From contig JALNWQ010000001.1 of NCBI GenBank assembly GCA_023230855.1, positions 248,001 to 312,000 of the forward strand: a DNA stretch of 64,000 bases, in the 5' to 3' direction. The translations under genes and the position numbers were made by a program. This stretch comes from Solirubrobacteraceae bacterium. GTDB lineage: Bacteria; Actinomycetota; Thermoleophilia; Solirubrobacterales; Solirubrobacteraceae. The notes below the pieces were generated by a model. It was not told the DNA's origin, did no database searches, and saw only the letters and a program-made list of their open reading frames with translations. Positions 8,666-17,407 of the stretch are shown one piece after another (the stretch's first letter is position 1; each line of letters starts with the position of its first letter).

Positions 8666-10594
8666 CTACCGCTCCGCGTCCGCCAGCACCCGCACGAGCG
8701 CCTGGGTGAGCTGCGCGTGGATCGCCGGGGTGCGCACCGCGATCCGGACGTACCGCTCGTCGAGGCCGGGGAACGTGATGCACGGGCGCACCGCGAGCCC
8801 GTGGCCGTGCAGGCCCGACGTCACGTCGATCCCGTCGGGCGCGCGGACGAGGACGTAGTTCGCCGCGCCCTCCCACACCTGCAGGCCCGCGATCTGCCGC
8901 AGCCGGGCGACGAGGTCGTGGCGGTGCCCGGCGACCCGCGACGCGGTCCGGAGCATCGCCTCGGGCCGGCCGGCGTACGCCTCCAGCAACGCCAGGGCCG
9001 GGGCCGAGCAGGTCCATGGCGGCCCGGCGTCCCGGATCCGCGCGACCGTGTCCGGGTCGGACAGGAGGTAGCCGCAGCGGATGCCGGGCACCGTGAGGAC
9101 CTTCGTCAGGCTGCGCAGCACGACGAGCGACCCCTGGCCGCCGTCCGCCTCGCGCTCGTCGGCGAGCGCGTCGACGCCCCGCTCGCCCCCGTCGACGAGG
9201 TCGATGAACGCCTCGTCGACGACGAGCGTCCGTCCCGGTCGGCGCAGTCGCAGGATCACCTCGCGCGGGTCGAGGGTGCCGGTCGGGTTGGCGGGCCGAC
9301 CGAGGACGACCATGTCGGCGTCCTCCGGCACCGTCGACGGGTCGAGCGCCCAGTCGGTGCGCGGGTCGCGTCGCACCCGCGCGACGTCGGCCCCGACCGC
9401 GCGGAGCGCCGCCTCCGCCTCGGTGAACCCGGGCACGAGGACCGCCGCCCGGCGCGGGCGGAGCGCGAACGCGGTGCGCCAGAACCCCTCGACCGCACCA
9501 CCGAGCGGCAGCACGCCGTCGGCCGGTCGGCCGTGACGGGACGCCAGCGCGGCGACCGCGGCCCGGTCGTCCGGGTACGCGTCGGACCGGTCCAGGCCGG
9601 TGCGCAGCGCCTGCACCGCCCAGCCGGGCGGGTCGCCGGCGACGACGTTCACCGCCAGGTCGTGCATGCCATCGGGGACCATCCGGTCGCCGTGCAGTCG
9701 CAGCGCCGGATGGGTGGGGGTGGCGTCCGGCAGCGGCTCGGCGTCGTCGTCGGCGGTGCCGTCGACGATCCCGCCATCGTGCTCTGCGGGGTCGCCCGGG
9801 ACGACCTGGGCGTCGGGCACCGTGCCGTCGCCCGGCGGCGGCGGGTCGACGGCGATCGGCGCGACCGGGGTGGCGCGGGTGACCGCGGTCGACGGGGCGC
9901 CCGGGTCGGCGGGCAGCTCGACGGTGCGACCGGCGACGACGAGGAGCGCCCGTCCGGCCCGCGACGCCAGGCGCTGGTGGGCGCGGCCCAGCAGGTCGAC
10001 CCAGCGGCGGGTGCCGCGGTCGGCGGCGACCGGGGCCATGCCGGCCTCCTCGCCGACGACGATCGTCGAGCCCGGCCGCGACGCCGCGGCCTCGGCGAGC
10101 AGCGCGACGGCGTCGCCGATGGCGGCGATGGTGGCCGCGCCGTCGATCCCGTCCGCCGGGTCGGGGTCGTTCCCGTCGTCGTCGAGCAGGCCGGCGCGGT
10201 GCAGCGCGTCGGCGATCCACGCCCCCAGCCCGTCGAGCAGGACGGTGGTGGACGGCCCGGCGTCGTCGAGCAGCCCGGCGAGGTCGGTGGTCCCGGTCGC
10301 GTCGACGGTCTCCCACCCGACGGGGCGCCGCGCCCGGTGCTCGGCGATCCGGCCGGCGTCGCCGTCGGGCCCGTCCGGGGCGGTGGCGAGGTACCGGACC
10401 GGACCGCCGGCGTCGAGCGCGAGCCGCTCGGCGACGACGCTCTTGCCCGACCGGGCGCCGCCGAGGACGAGCACGAGGCGGGACGGCGTGTCGGGGACCG
10501 GCGGGTCCACGGGGTCCGGGGGTGTCGGGGACGCCGGAGCGGACGACGGGTCGTGGTCGGGGCCGGACGGGTCGACGGCGGACACGTCCAGCAT
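8666..10594 (-). CDS. CobU-CobC fusion: adenosylcobinamide kinase/guanylyltransferase + CobC/CobD-type PLP enzyme
   Basis: A 642-residue two-domain cobalamin protein. Residues 38-228 are CobU, which phosphorylates adenosylcobinamide and transfers GMP to it: Walker A GGARSGKS (45-52), HRARRPVGW (86-94) and the VVGEEAGMAP strand (179-188). A Pro/Asp-rich linker (230-295) leads to a fold-type I PLP enzyme (296-642) of the CobC/threonine-phosphate decarboxylase type, related to histidinol-phosphate aminotransferase, with NPTG (436-439), DEAF (460-463) and the PLP lysine in SLTK (K498). That domain would supply the aminopropanol arm. The fusion joins nucleotide-loop assembly steps. It is divergent from a histidine phosphatase that could be the alpha-ribazole phosphatase. 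No cobalamin riboswitch was recognised upstream. Confidence 0.88.
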   Translation of the reverse strand: MLDVSAVDPSGPDHDPSSAPASPTPPDPVDPPVPDTPSRLVLVLGGARSGKSVVAERLALDAGGPVRYLATAPDGPDGDAGRIAEHRARRPVGWETVDATGTTDLAGLLDDAGPSTTVLLDGLGAWIADALHRAGLLDDDGNDPDPADGIDGAATIAAIGDAVALLAEAAASRPGSTIVVGEEAGMAPVAADRGTRRWVDLLGRAHQRLASRAGRALLVVAGRTVELPADPGAPSTAVTRATPVAPIAVDPPPPGDGTVPDAQVVPGDPAEHDGGIVDGTADDDAEPLPDATPTHPALRLHGDRMVPDGMHDLAVNVVAGDPPGWAVQALRTGLDRSDAYPDDRAAVAALASRHGRPADGVLPLGGAVEGFWRTAFALRPRRAAVLVPGFTEAEAALRAVGADVARVRRDPRTDWALDPSTVPEDADMVVLGRPANPTGTLDPREVILRLRRPGRTLVVDEAFIDLVDGGERGVDALADEREADGGQGSLVVLRSLTKVLTVPGIRCGYLLSDPDTVARIRDAGPPWTCSAPALALLEAYAGRPEAMLRTASRVAGHRHDLVARLRQIAGLQVWEGAANYVLVRAPDGIDVTSGLHGHGLAVRPCITFPGLDERYVRIAVRTPAIHAQLTQALVRVLADAER

Positions 10595-10704
10595 CCTGAC
10601 GGGTCACCCGGGCGTTCGTCACGTCGGCGCGGCCTGTGGCGGCCCACGACGGTCCGCGGTCGCAGGCGGAGGCGCCCCCGGCCCGGTGTGCGAACCTCCC
10701 CAGG

Positions 10705-11421
10705 GTGAGCGATCCGACGACGCCGCAGACCTACCCGCAGCGCCTCTTCCGGCTGCCGCCGACGTCGAAGGAGATCGTGCTCGTGCGACACGGGGCGTCG
10801 CTCGCGCACGTCCCCGGCGAGGTCCATCCGTTGACCGAGGACGGGCACGGCGACCCGCCGCTGGCCCCGGAGGGCGAGGAGCAGGCGCGCCTCGTCGGCG
10901 AGCGGCTGGCGCTCGAGCCGATCCGGCGGATCTTCGTCACGACGTTGCGGCGCACCCACCAGACCGCGGCGCCGCTCGTGGAGCGCCTGGGCCTGGAGCC
11001 GACGGTGGTGCACGACCTGCGCGAGATCCACCTGGGCGACTGGGACGGCGGCGAGTACCGGGCGCGGATCGCCGACCGTGACCCGATCATCGTGCGGTCG
11101 TTCGTCGAGGGGCGCTGGGACGTCATCCCCGGCGCCGAGAACGACGAGGCGTTCGGCGAGCGGGTGTGGCGCGGGTTCCAGTCGGTGGTCGACGCCACCG
11201 ACCTCGGCACCCTGTCCGTGGCGGTGGTCCACGGCGGCGTCGTCGCCGAGATCTGCCGGCGCATCATCGGCCCCGACCACGGCTTCGCGTTCCTCGGCTG
11301 CGACAACACGTCGATCACCCGCATCGTCGTGCACCCCGAGGGCCACCTCCGCGTGCGGACGTTCAACGACAGCGCCCACCTCGACCGGCTGCGACTGCAC
11401 ACCGAGGAGGAGCTGGTCTGA
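10705..11421 (+). CDS. histidine phosphatase family protein
   Basis: A phosphoglycerate-mutase-like phosphatase. LVRHGAS holds the catalytic RHG (residues 28-30 from GTG 10705), with TTLRRTHQTA for the second Arg, the acid-side motif REIHLGDWDG, and VVHGGV for the second catalytic His. Length (238 residues) is normal. An upstream GTG at 10636 would add 23 residues without family similarity, so 10705 is preferred; neither has a strong ribosome-binding site. Being divergent from the CobU-CobC fusion, it may act as alpha-ribazole-5'-phosphate phosphatase in cobalamin synthesis, but this is inferred from context only; the family is promiscuous. Confidence 0.85.
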   Translation: MSDPTTPQTYPQRLFRLPPTSKEIVLVRHGASLAHVPGEVHPLTEDGHGDPPLAPEGEEQARLVGERLALEPIRRIFVTTLRRTHQTAAPLVERLGLEPTVVHDLREIHLGDWDGGEYRARIADRDPIIVRSFVEGRWDVIPGAENDEAFGERVWRGFQSVVDATDLGTLSVAVVHGGVVAEICRRIIGPDHGFAFLGCDNTSITRIVVHPEGHLRVRTFNDSAHLDRLRLHTEEELV

Positions 11422-11473
11422 CGCTCCCCGGCGTCAAGGCATGAGCGACGGGGCGGGCGCCGGGCGTCGTCGG

Positions 11474-11959
11474 TCAGCCGACGTCGACGGCCCGCCGTCG
11501 CGTGCGGCGGTCGGCGGGCGGGAGCGGCAGTCCGTCCGCGGCGACGACCGATGCGGCCACGCGCTCCAGGAGCCCGGCGAGTCGCTCGACCTCGTCGAGG
11601 TCGAGCGCGTCGAACCCCTCGGCCGGGTCGCCGACCCGCCGGATGATTCGCTGGCGTAGCCGCACCCCGGCCGGGGTCAGGTCCAGCGTCCGCACGCGCC
11701 GGTCGGTCTCGGACGGGCGGCGGACGACGAGTCCGCGGGCCTCGAGCCGGTCGCAGATCCCGGTGAGGTTGGAGCTCTCGCAGACGAGGGCGGTGGTGAG
11801 CTCGCCCATCGGGCGGGGCCGCCCGGGCTCCAGGTAGCGCAGCGCCCACATCTGCGGCGGTGAGAGGTCGAGGTCACGGGCGATCGCCAGCACGCGCCGC
11901 CGTTGGACCTCGGCGAGGTCGGTGAACGCCCGCCACGCACGGTCGCGCGCATCCGTCAC
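11474..11959 (-). CDS. MarR family transcriptional regulator
   Basis: 161 residues from GTG 11959, which has GGGAG 9 nt upstream; the open frame extends further but without similarity. The winged-helix core is clear: LSPPQMWALRYLEPG, MGELTTALVCESSNLTGICDRLEARGLV (helix-turn-helix) and the wing RPSETDRRVRTLDLTPAG. MarR proteins act as dimers, usually repressing nearby transport or efflux genes and released by small phenolic or xenobiotic ligands. It lies next to the 12.2-18.8 kb transport cassette with its two MFS genes, which are plausible targets. Confidence 0.9.
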   Translation of the reverse strand: MTDARDRAWRAFTDLAEVQRRRVLAIARDLDLSPPQMWALRYLEPGRPRPMGELTTALVCESSNLTGICDRLEARGLVVRRPSETDRRVRTLDLTPAGVRLRQRIIRRVGDPAEGFDALDLDEVERLAGLLERVAASVVAADGLPLPPADRRTRRRAVDVG

Positions 11960-12185
11960 CGGACGGCGCTCCCGGGGCCGCCGCTCGTGTCGGCGGAGGC
12001 ACCGTGGACCGGAGGGAGCATGGCGTCGGAGACTAGAGGCTGCCGTCGCGGGTCGGTCCGGAGCCGGTGCGGCATCGTCGTGACGCAGCCGCGGATGGGC
12101 CCCCGACGCCCGGGCGCCCGGCCGGGCGCGGCGCGTCGACGGCGGGAGGCGTCGCCGCCCGGCCGGCGGCGTCGCCCCCGATCGG

Positions 12186-13070
12186 TCAGGCGGTGGCGAA
12201 CGCCGCCGGATCGATGATCTGGTCGTAGCTGCGGCCGCCCTCGACCAGGTCCCAGGACTCGAGCCACGAGTACTGGTTCGCGAACCGCTCCTGCGAGTAC
12301 GGCTGGGCGTGCACGTAGCGGTGGTAGTCACCCGAGAGCTCCTCCGGGGCGAGCGCCCCGCCGGTCGGCTCGACGACGTGGGCGGCGTACCGGGCCGGAT
12401 CGGCGTTGATCAGGTCGACCGCCTCGTTGACCGCCGCGATGAACCGGCGCTGGTGCTCGACGGGCACGTCGGTGCCGAACGCCTGGGCGCCGCGGTAGAA
12501 GAACGAGCCGAGCACGTGCGCGCCCTGCTTGATCGCCAGGCTGAGGAACGGCTCCATCAGCGCGACCGCGCCGAACGTGCCCTCGTGCAGGTGGTCGACG
12601 AGCTCCTGCGGGCCGCCACCGTGCGCCAGATCGATCTGGTCGCGGGTGAGCGCACCCTCGAGCAGCTTGATCGTCGTGAAGTGCTGCCCGGTCGACTGGT
12701 TGATGCCGACCTTGCGACCGATCAGGTCGTGCGGCTCCTGGACCGTCGGATCGAGCGTCACGAGCGCCTGGGCGACGACCGCGGGGCGCAGGTAGACGAT
12801 GCGCACGTCGCGCTCCGCGTACTCGACGCGGTGCAGGACGCCCCACTCGCACATGTTGAACGTGTCGGAGCGGCGGGCGTCGAAGAGCTTGACCGGATCC
12901 TTCTCGTCGTCCTTGATCGCGTGGTTGCGGGCGCTCCACTCGGCGTCGGTGACGATCTCGACGCCGTGGCGCTCGAAGATCCCCTCCTCGACGGCGACGC
13001 GCTCGGGGACGTAGAAGACGCTGTTGCCGGCGGTGAGCCGGATCGGGGCGAGGTCGGTGCTGGCGGACAT
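12186..13070 (-). CDS. SsuA/NMT1-like solute-binding-fold protein without signal peptide
   Basis: 294 residues with the type-II periplasmic-binding fold of the SsuA/TauA/NMT1 families: opening RLTAGNSVFYVPERVAVEEG, then LIGRKVGINQSTGQHF and QIDLAHGGGPQELVDHL. Unlike its divergent neighbour it has no signal peptide or lipobox, so it should be cytosolic. The ATG at 13070 has GGAG 5 nt upstream, so the N-terminus is probably complete. Some cytosolic proteins of this fold are enzymes (THI5-type HMP-P synthases, DszB desulfinases, 4,5-dihydroxyphthalate decarboxylases). The segment SDTFNMCEWGVLHR holds a Cys (74) and His (80) that could be catalytic. The divergent arrangement suggests it acts on whatever the ABC system imports. 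Fold likely, function unknown. Confidence 0.7.
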   Translation of the reverse strand: MSASTDLAPIRLTAGNSVFYVPERVAVEEGIFERHGVEIVTDAEWSARNHAIKDDEKDPVKLFDARRSDTFNMCEWGVLHRVEYAERDVRIVYLRPAVVAQALVTLDPTVQEPHDLIGRKVGINQSTGQHFTTIKLLEGALTRDQIDLAHGGGPQELVDHLHEGTFGAVALMEPFLSLAIKQGAHVLGSFFYRGAQAFGTDVPVEHQRRFIAAVNEAVDLINADPARYAAHVVEPTGGALAPEELSGDYHRYVHAQPYSQERFANQYSWLESWDLVEGGRSYDQIIDPAAFATA

Positions 13071-13138
13071 GGGGTCTCCGGTCGAATTGGTACGGGAAGT
13101 GGACTACGTTGGTCCTGAAGTTCTAGCGCATCTCGGTC

Positions 13139-13153
13139 GATTTGTGGCAAATC
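13139..13153. promoter_or_regulatory. inverted repeat in the divergent promoter (possible operator)
   Basis: GATTTG-TGG-CAAATC, a perfect 6-bp inverted repeat in a short AT-rich island between two divergent transport-related genes. A second palindrome, ATCCGGAT, overlaps its right end and GATATGCT follows. This is a good place for a repressor shared by both genes, possibly the nearby MarR. Confidence 0.5.
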
Positions 13154-13236
13154 CGGATCGGATATGCTTTTTTTGAGAGGCGGACCTTCCGCTTCCCGAA
13201 GCAATCGCCCACCGACCCGCAGCCGATCGGCCGTCG

Positions 13237-14274
13237 ATGACCCACGCACCGTTCTCGTCCACCACGTCACGCCGCGCGTTCCTGCGCCGCGGCGCCGCCG
13301 GAGTCGCCGTCGTTCTCGGCGGCAGCACGCTCCTCGCCGCCTGCGGTGACGACGCCGACGTCGGTTCCGGGGGGCGCACCGAGGTCGGCGTGTCGCTCCC
13401 CACCGGCGGCAACTCGCTGTCGATCTGGCGTCCGATCTCCGAGAAGCTCGGCCTCGAGGATCCCGCCGTCGACCTCAAGTGGGTCGGCGGCGACCCCGGT
13501 CAGCTCCAGACCCAGTTCCTCGCCGGCTCGGTCGACATCTCGACCTTCGGGCCCCTGGGCGTCGCGTTGTCGCAGATCAAGGGCGAGCCGATCTCGATCG
13601 TCGGCCCCGGCATCAACGCCCACCACAAGTGGCTCGTGCCGGCGTCCTCCTCGGCCCGCAAGGTCGCGGACCTGCGCGGCAAGCGCGTCGCCACGGGGCT
13701 CAACACGAGCGAGGTCCACCGGGCCACGCAGCTCGTGATCGCGATCCAGGGCGGCGATCCGCTCGAGGACATCGACTGGATCCACGCCAAGGGCGCGTCG
13801 GCCAACGCGCTCTTCGAGCGTGGAGACGTCGACGCGATCTACGTCGGTGAGCCCAACGCCACGATCCTCGTGTCGCAGGGGGCCCGGCAGATCGGGTCGC
13901 TGCAGGACGAGTGGAAGTCCGCGACCGGCAGCGACGTTCCGCTGTTCAACGCCGGACCGACGGTGCGCGACACGTGGGCGGACGAGAACCCCGCAGCGGC
14001 CGTCGCCGCCGTCGGGATCCTCACGAAGGCGAGCATCTCGGTCGCGGAGGACCCCTCGCAGCTCACCGAGGTCGCCAAGTCGATCGGCGTCAAGCCGACC
14101 GAGCGCGAGGCGCCGAAGCTCCTGCCCACGCGGATGGCCGACGTGTACCAGACCGGTCTCGACGGTCCGGCCCGTGAGCAGCTCGACGAGGTCATCCGGC
14201 TGGGCGTCAAGCACGGGATCCTGCCCAAGGCGCCGCCGGCCAAGCCGCTGCGAGATCTTCCGGCGGCGTCGTGA
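13237..14274 (+). CDS. ABC transporter substrate-binding lipoprotein (SsuA/TauA-like, Tat-exported)
   Basis: 345 residues. The N-terminus combines a twin-arginine signal (SRRAFLRRG, residues 11-19), a hydrophobic stretch and a lipobox LAAC with Cys36, so the protein is exported folded and lipid-anchored outside the membrane. The mature part is a nitrate/sulfonate/taurine-type binding protein: VSLPTGGNSLSIWRPI, FLAGSVDISTFGPLG and DLRGKRVATGLNTSEVH. It overlaps the permease gene by 4 bp (GTGA), which shows an operon. The ligand may be an organosulfonate, a nitrogenous compound or another small organic acid; sequence does not decide. Confidence 0.9.
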   Translation: MTHAPFSSTTSRRAFLRRGAAGVAVVLGGSTLLAACGDDADVGSGGRTEVGVSLPTGGNSLSIWRPISEKLGLEDPAVDLKWVGGDPGQLQTQFLAGSVDISTFGPLGVALSQIKGEPISIVGPGINAHHKWLVPASSSARKVADLRGKRVATGLNTSEVHRATQLVIAIQGGDPLEDIDWIHAKGASANALFERGDVDAIYVGEPNATILVSQGARQIGSLQDEWKSATGSDVPLFNAGPTVRDTWADENPAAAVAAVGILTKASISVAEDPSQLTEVAKSIGVKPTEREAPKLLPTRMADVYQTGLDGPAREQLDEVIRLGVKHGILPKAPPAKPLRDLPAAS

Positions 14275-15119
14275 GCACGCGCCCGACCGCGTCGGCGGGC
14301 GCGTCCTTCCCGGTGCGGCGTCCCGCGGGGTCGGGCCGGTCGCCGCGTCCCGGCCGCCGCGGGATCGCCCCCGAGACGATCCTCGGCCCGCTGCTGCTCG
14401 TCGGCCTCGTCGTCGGCGGCTGGCACGTCATGGCGTCGACCAGCGACTCGACGCTGCTGCCGGGGCTCGGTGAGATCGGCGACGCGATCGGCCGCATCGT
14501 CGGGGACGGCGCGGCGAGCACGCTGTGGGTCACCGTCGTGCGGGTCCTGCTGGGCTTCACGCTCGCGTTCGTCGCCGCGATCGCGGCCGGACTGCTCATG
14601 GCCCGCAGCCGCTGGGCGCGGGCGATCCTCGAGCCGGCGGTGCTCATCGGCCTCACCGTCCCGGGCCTCGTGTGGGCGTTGCTGGCGGTGATCTGGTTCG
14701 GCCTGGCCCAGACCGGTCCGGTGCTCGCCGTCGCCCTCAGCGCCGCCCCGCCGCTGGTCCTCAACGTCTACCAGGGCGCCAAGGCCGTCGACCCGGGGCT
14801 GATCGAGATGGCCCACGTCTTCCGCTTCGACCGCCGCACGCGCCTGACCCGGCTGTGGCTCCCGGCGCTCGTGCCGTTCCTGCTGAGCGGTGCGCGACTG
14901 GGACTGTCGCTCTCGTGGAAGGTCATCGTCCTGGTCGAGATGTTCGGGGCGTCGGAGGGCGTGGGCTACGAGCTCAACACGGCGTTCTCCGACCAGGACG
15001 TCGCGGCCGTCCTCGCGTGGACGATCGTCTTCGGCGTGGTCATGGTGCTCATCGAGTACGGGATCCTGCGGACCGTGGAGCGACGCGTCACCCGCTGGCG
15101 GAAGGCGGCGATCGTATGA
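14271..15119 (+). CDS. ABC transporter permease (SsuC/TauC-like)
   Basis: 282 residues with about six membrane segments and the BPD_transp_1 coupling (EAA) loop at GAKAVDPGLIEMAHVFRF. The N-terminus has a basic cytoplasmic leader, then the first membrane helix (ETILGPLLLVGLVVGGWHVM). It starts with GTG overlapping the stop of the binding-protein gene and itself overlaps the ATPase gene (ATGA), so the three are translationally coupled. It forms the import channel for the binding protein's ligand. Confidence 0.92.
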   Translation: MSTRPTASAGASFPVRRPAGSGRSPRPGRRGIAPETILGPLLLVGLVVGGWHVMASTSDSTLLPGLGEIGDAIGRIVGDGAASTLWVTVVRVLLGFTLAFVAAIAAGLLMARSRWARAILEPAVLIGLTVPGLVWALLAVIWFGLAQTGPVLAVALSAAPPLVLNVYQGAKAVDPGLIEMAHVFRFDRRTRLTRLWLPALVPFLLSGARLGLSLSWKVIVLVEMFGASEGVGYELNTAFSDQDVAAVLAWTIVFGVVMVLIEYGILRTVERRVTRWRKAAIV

Positions 15120-15859
15120 GCGCCCACGTGCGGCTGGAGGGCGTCGACAAGGCGTTTCCCGCCCGTCGCGGCGGCGGGGTCGAGCAGGTGCTGCAGGACC
15201 TGTCGCTGGAGATCCGCCCGGGTGAGCTCGTCGCGCTCGTCGGCGCGTCGGGCTGCGGCAAGACGACGATCCTCAACCTCCTGGCGGGACTGGAGCGACC
15301 GGACGCCGGGCGGGTCGTCGTCGAGGGCGAGGACGAGGGCGGCGCGGCGCGTGCCCCACGGCTGGGGGTCGTCTTCCAGCAGCCACGGCTCCTGGACTGG
15401 GCGACCGTCCGCGACAACGTCGCCCTGGCGGCCCGCAGCGCCGGTCTCGGCGCCGACGGCGTCGACGACGCGCTGCGCGACGTCGGCCTGGGCGACCACC
15501 TGGACGCGTTCCCGACCACGTTGTCGGGCGGGCAGCGCCAGCGGGTGGCGATCGCGCGGGCGTTCATCGTCGATCCCGACCTGGTGTTGCTCGACGAGCC
15601 GTTCAGCGCCCTGGACGAGCTGACCGCCCGCCGGCTGCGGCTGCAGCTGCAGCGGCTGTGGCTCGACGGATCGCGGACCGGGGTGCTCGTCACCCACAAC
15701 CCGCAGGAGGCGGCGTTCCTCGCCGACCGGATCCTCGTCCTCGGTAGGCGCCCCGCCGAGATCGTGGAGGAGCACGTGGTGCGGGCCCGGCGTCCCCGGT
15801 CGCCGGAGGACGACGAGGTCTTCCGCCTGCACGCGAGCATCGTCGCCGGTCTGGCGTGA
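15116..15859 (+). CDS. ABC transporter ATP-binding protein (SsuB/TauB-like)
   Basis: 247 residues. All nucleotide-binding motifs are intact: Walker A GASGCGKT, Q-loop VVFQQPRL, signature LSGGQRQR, Walker B LVLLDEPFSALD and the H-loop VTHN. It powers the importer encoded by the two preceding genes. Its ATG overlaps the permease stop (ATGA), and its own stop overlaps a GTG that opens the next frame, an MFS transporter, giving a four-gene operon. Confidence 0.95.
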   Translation: MSAHVRLEGVDKAFPARRGGGVEQVLQDLSLEIRPGELVALVGASGCGKTTILNLLAGLERPDAGRVVVEGEDEGGAARAPRLGVVFQQPRLLDWATVRDNVALAARSAGLGADGVDDALRDVGLGDHLDAFPTTLSGGQRQRVAIARAFIVDPDLVLLDEPFSALDELTARRLRLQLQRLWLDGSRTGVLVTHNPQEAAFLADRILVLGRRPAEIVEEHVVRARRPRSPEDDEVFRLHASIVAGLA

Positions 15860-17403
15860 GCGGCCCGGACGGCCGGTGGCGGCCGACGACGTGGGCGGTG
15901 ACGCTCACCGCTGGGCTGCCGTTGATCTCGATCTCCGCGCCCAACGTCGCGCTGCCGGCCATCGCCGCCGACCTGGGTGCGCGGTTCGACGGCCTGTAGT
16001 GGATCATCGCCACGTACACGTTGGCGCTGGCGTCGCTGCAGCTCGTGGCCGGGCCGCTCGCCGACCGGTTCGGGCGACGCCGGGCGACGGTCGGCGGCCT
16101 GGCGCTGCTCGCGCTCGGAGGGATCGGCGCGGCGGCGGCGCCGAGCATCGGCGTCCTCATCGCCGCCCGCGCGGTGCAGGGCGTCGGCGGTGCCTTCGTC
16201 CTGACCGGCGCGCTGGGACTGGTCGCGGTGCAGTTCCCCGACGGGGACCGCCTGAAGGTCCTCGCCCTGCGCAGCGCGATCATCGCCACGGCGTTCGCGA
16301 TCGGGCCGCTGGCGGGCGGGGTGCTCACCGATCTGCTCGGGTGGCGGTCGGTGTTCGCCTTCGACGCCGCGCTCGCGGTGCCGCTGCTGTTGGTCCTCGC
16401 ACGGGGGCAGGAGGAGCTCGGGCCCGGTCGCGCGGCCCGGCTCGATCCGCCGGGACTGGTGGCGCTGGCGGTCACGATGCTCGCGGTCGTCTTCGTCGTC
16501 ATCCGCGGCAACGCCCAGGGCTGGACGAGCGGCCCGATCGTCGTGGCGCTCGCGGTGACCGTCGTGGGCGCCGTGACGGTGGCGGTGCGCCAGCGTGCCG
16601 GACACCACCTGGTCCCGGTCGAGCTGTTGCGCGACCGGTCGCTCGCCGCCTCGGTCCTGGCGCTCATGGCCCTGTACGTGACGGTGTTCGGCGGGTTCAT
16701 CTACGTCACGATCTTCCTGCGGACCGTCGGCGGGCTGGGCCCGGCCGCCACCGGCGGCCTGTTGGTGAGCTTCGCGGTGGCGTCGTTGGCGGCGGTGCTC
16801 GTCGTCACCCGATCCCCCCACCGCGACCGCCTGGACCGCCTGGTGCCGGGGTCGCTCCTGCTCGCCGCGCTCGGCCTGGTGGCGGTGGCACTCGCCGCGC
16901 CGAGCCGGGAGCCGGTGACGCTGATCCCGGGCCTGGTGCTCGTCGGCCTGGCGTCCGGGATCGTCAACCCGATCCTCACCGCCAGCCAGATCGCGGCGTT
17001 CAAGCCGAGCGACGGCGGGATCGCCGCGGGGCTCAACGGCGCGTCCCGCCAGTTCGGCACCGCGCTGGGGACCGCGGTCCTCGGCGCGGTGGTCCTCCAG
17101 GCGATCGGGCGGCGGTTGGTCGCCGTCGGCGATCTGGCGCCCGCGGTGCGCGACCGGATCGCCGCCGGCGACCTGGACGCCGGCCTCGCGGCGGTGGCCG
17201 CGCCGCTGCGCCCGATCGCCGAGGAGGCCTACCGAGCCGGACTCGTGCACGGCCTGCAGGTGGCGACCCTCGGCGGCGCGGCCGTCCTGCTGGGGGCGGC
17301 GGCCCTGACCGCACGGTGGCTCGGCCGGGAGCGCGCGGCGCGGGACGCGGGCGAGCGGGCCGTCCGGTCGACCGGACGCGATCTGCCGGCGCACGGCGGG
17401 TGA
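15856..17403 (+). pseudogene. DHA2-type MFS transporter interrupted by an in-frame amber codon
   Basis: Reading from GTG 15856 (GTGA overlap with the ATPase gene) gives 47 residues of a normal MFS N-terminus (LISISAPNVALPAIAADLGA), then TAG at 15997-15999, then an uninterrupted 467-residue MFS protein. The stop sits where the conserved LQW motif expects Gln (GL-stop-WIIATYTLALASLQL), so a single CAG-to-TAG change explains it. The rest is intact: motif A GPLADRFGRRR, many membrane helices and an Arg-rich tail. Re-initiation at TTG 16021 would lack the first helix. Options are a recent pseudogene, a sequencing error or amber suppression. Its place in the ABC operon suggests it once exported a product of the imported substrate. 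Confidence 0.88.
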
Positions 17404-17407
17404 CGGC

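Noticed and set aside
10595..10704. Cobalamin riboswitch at the CobU-CobC gene
   Set aside because: No B12-box-like sequence was recognised between the divergent genes.
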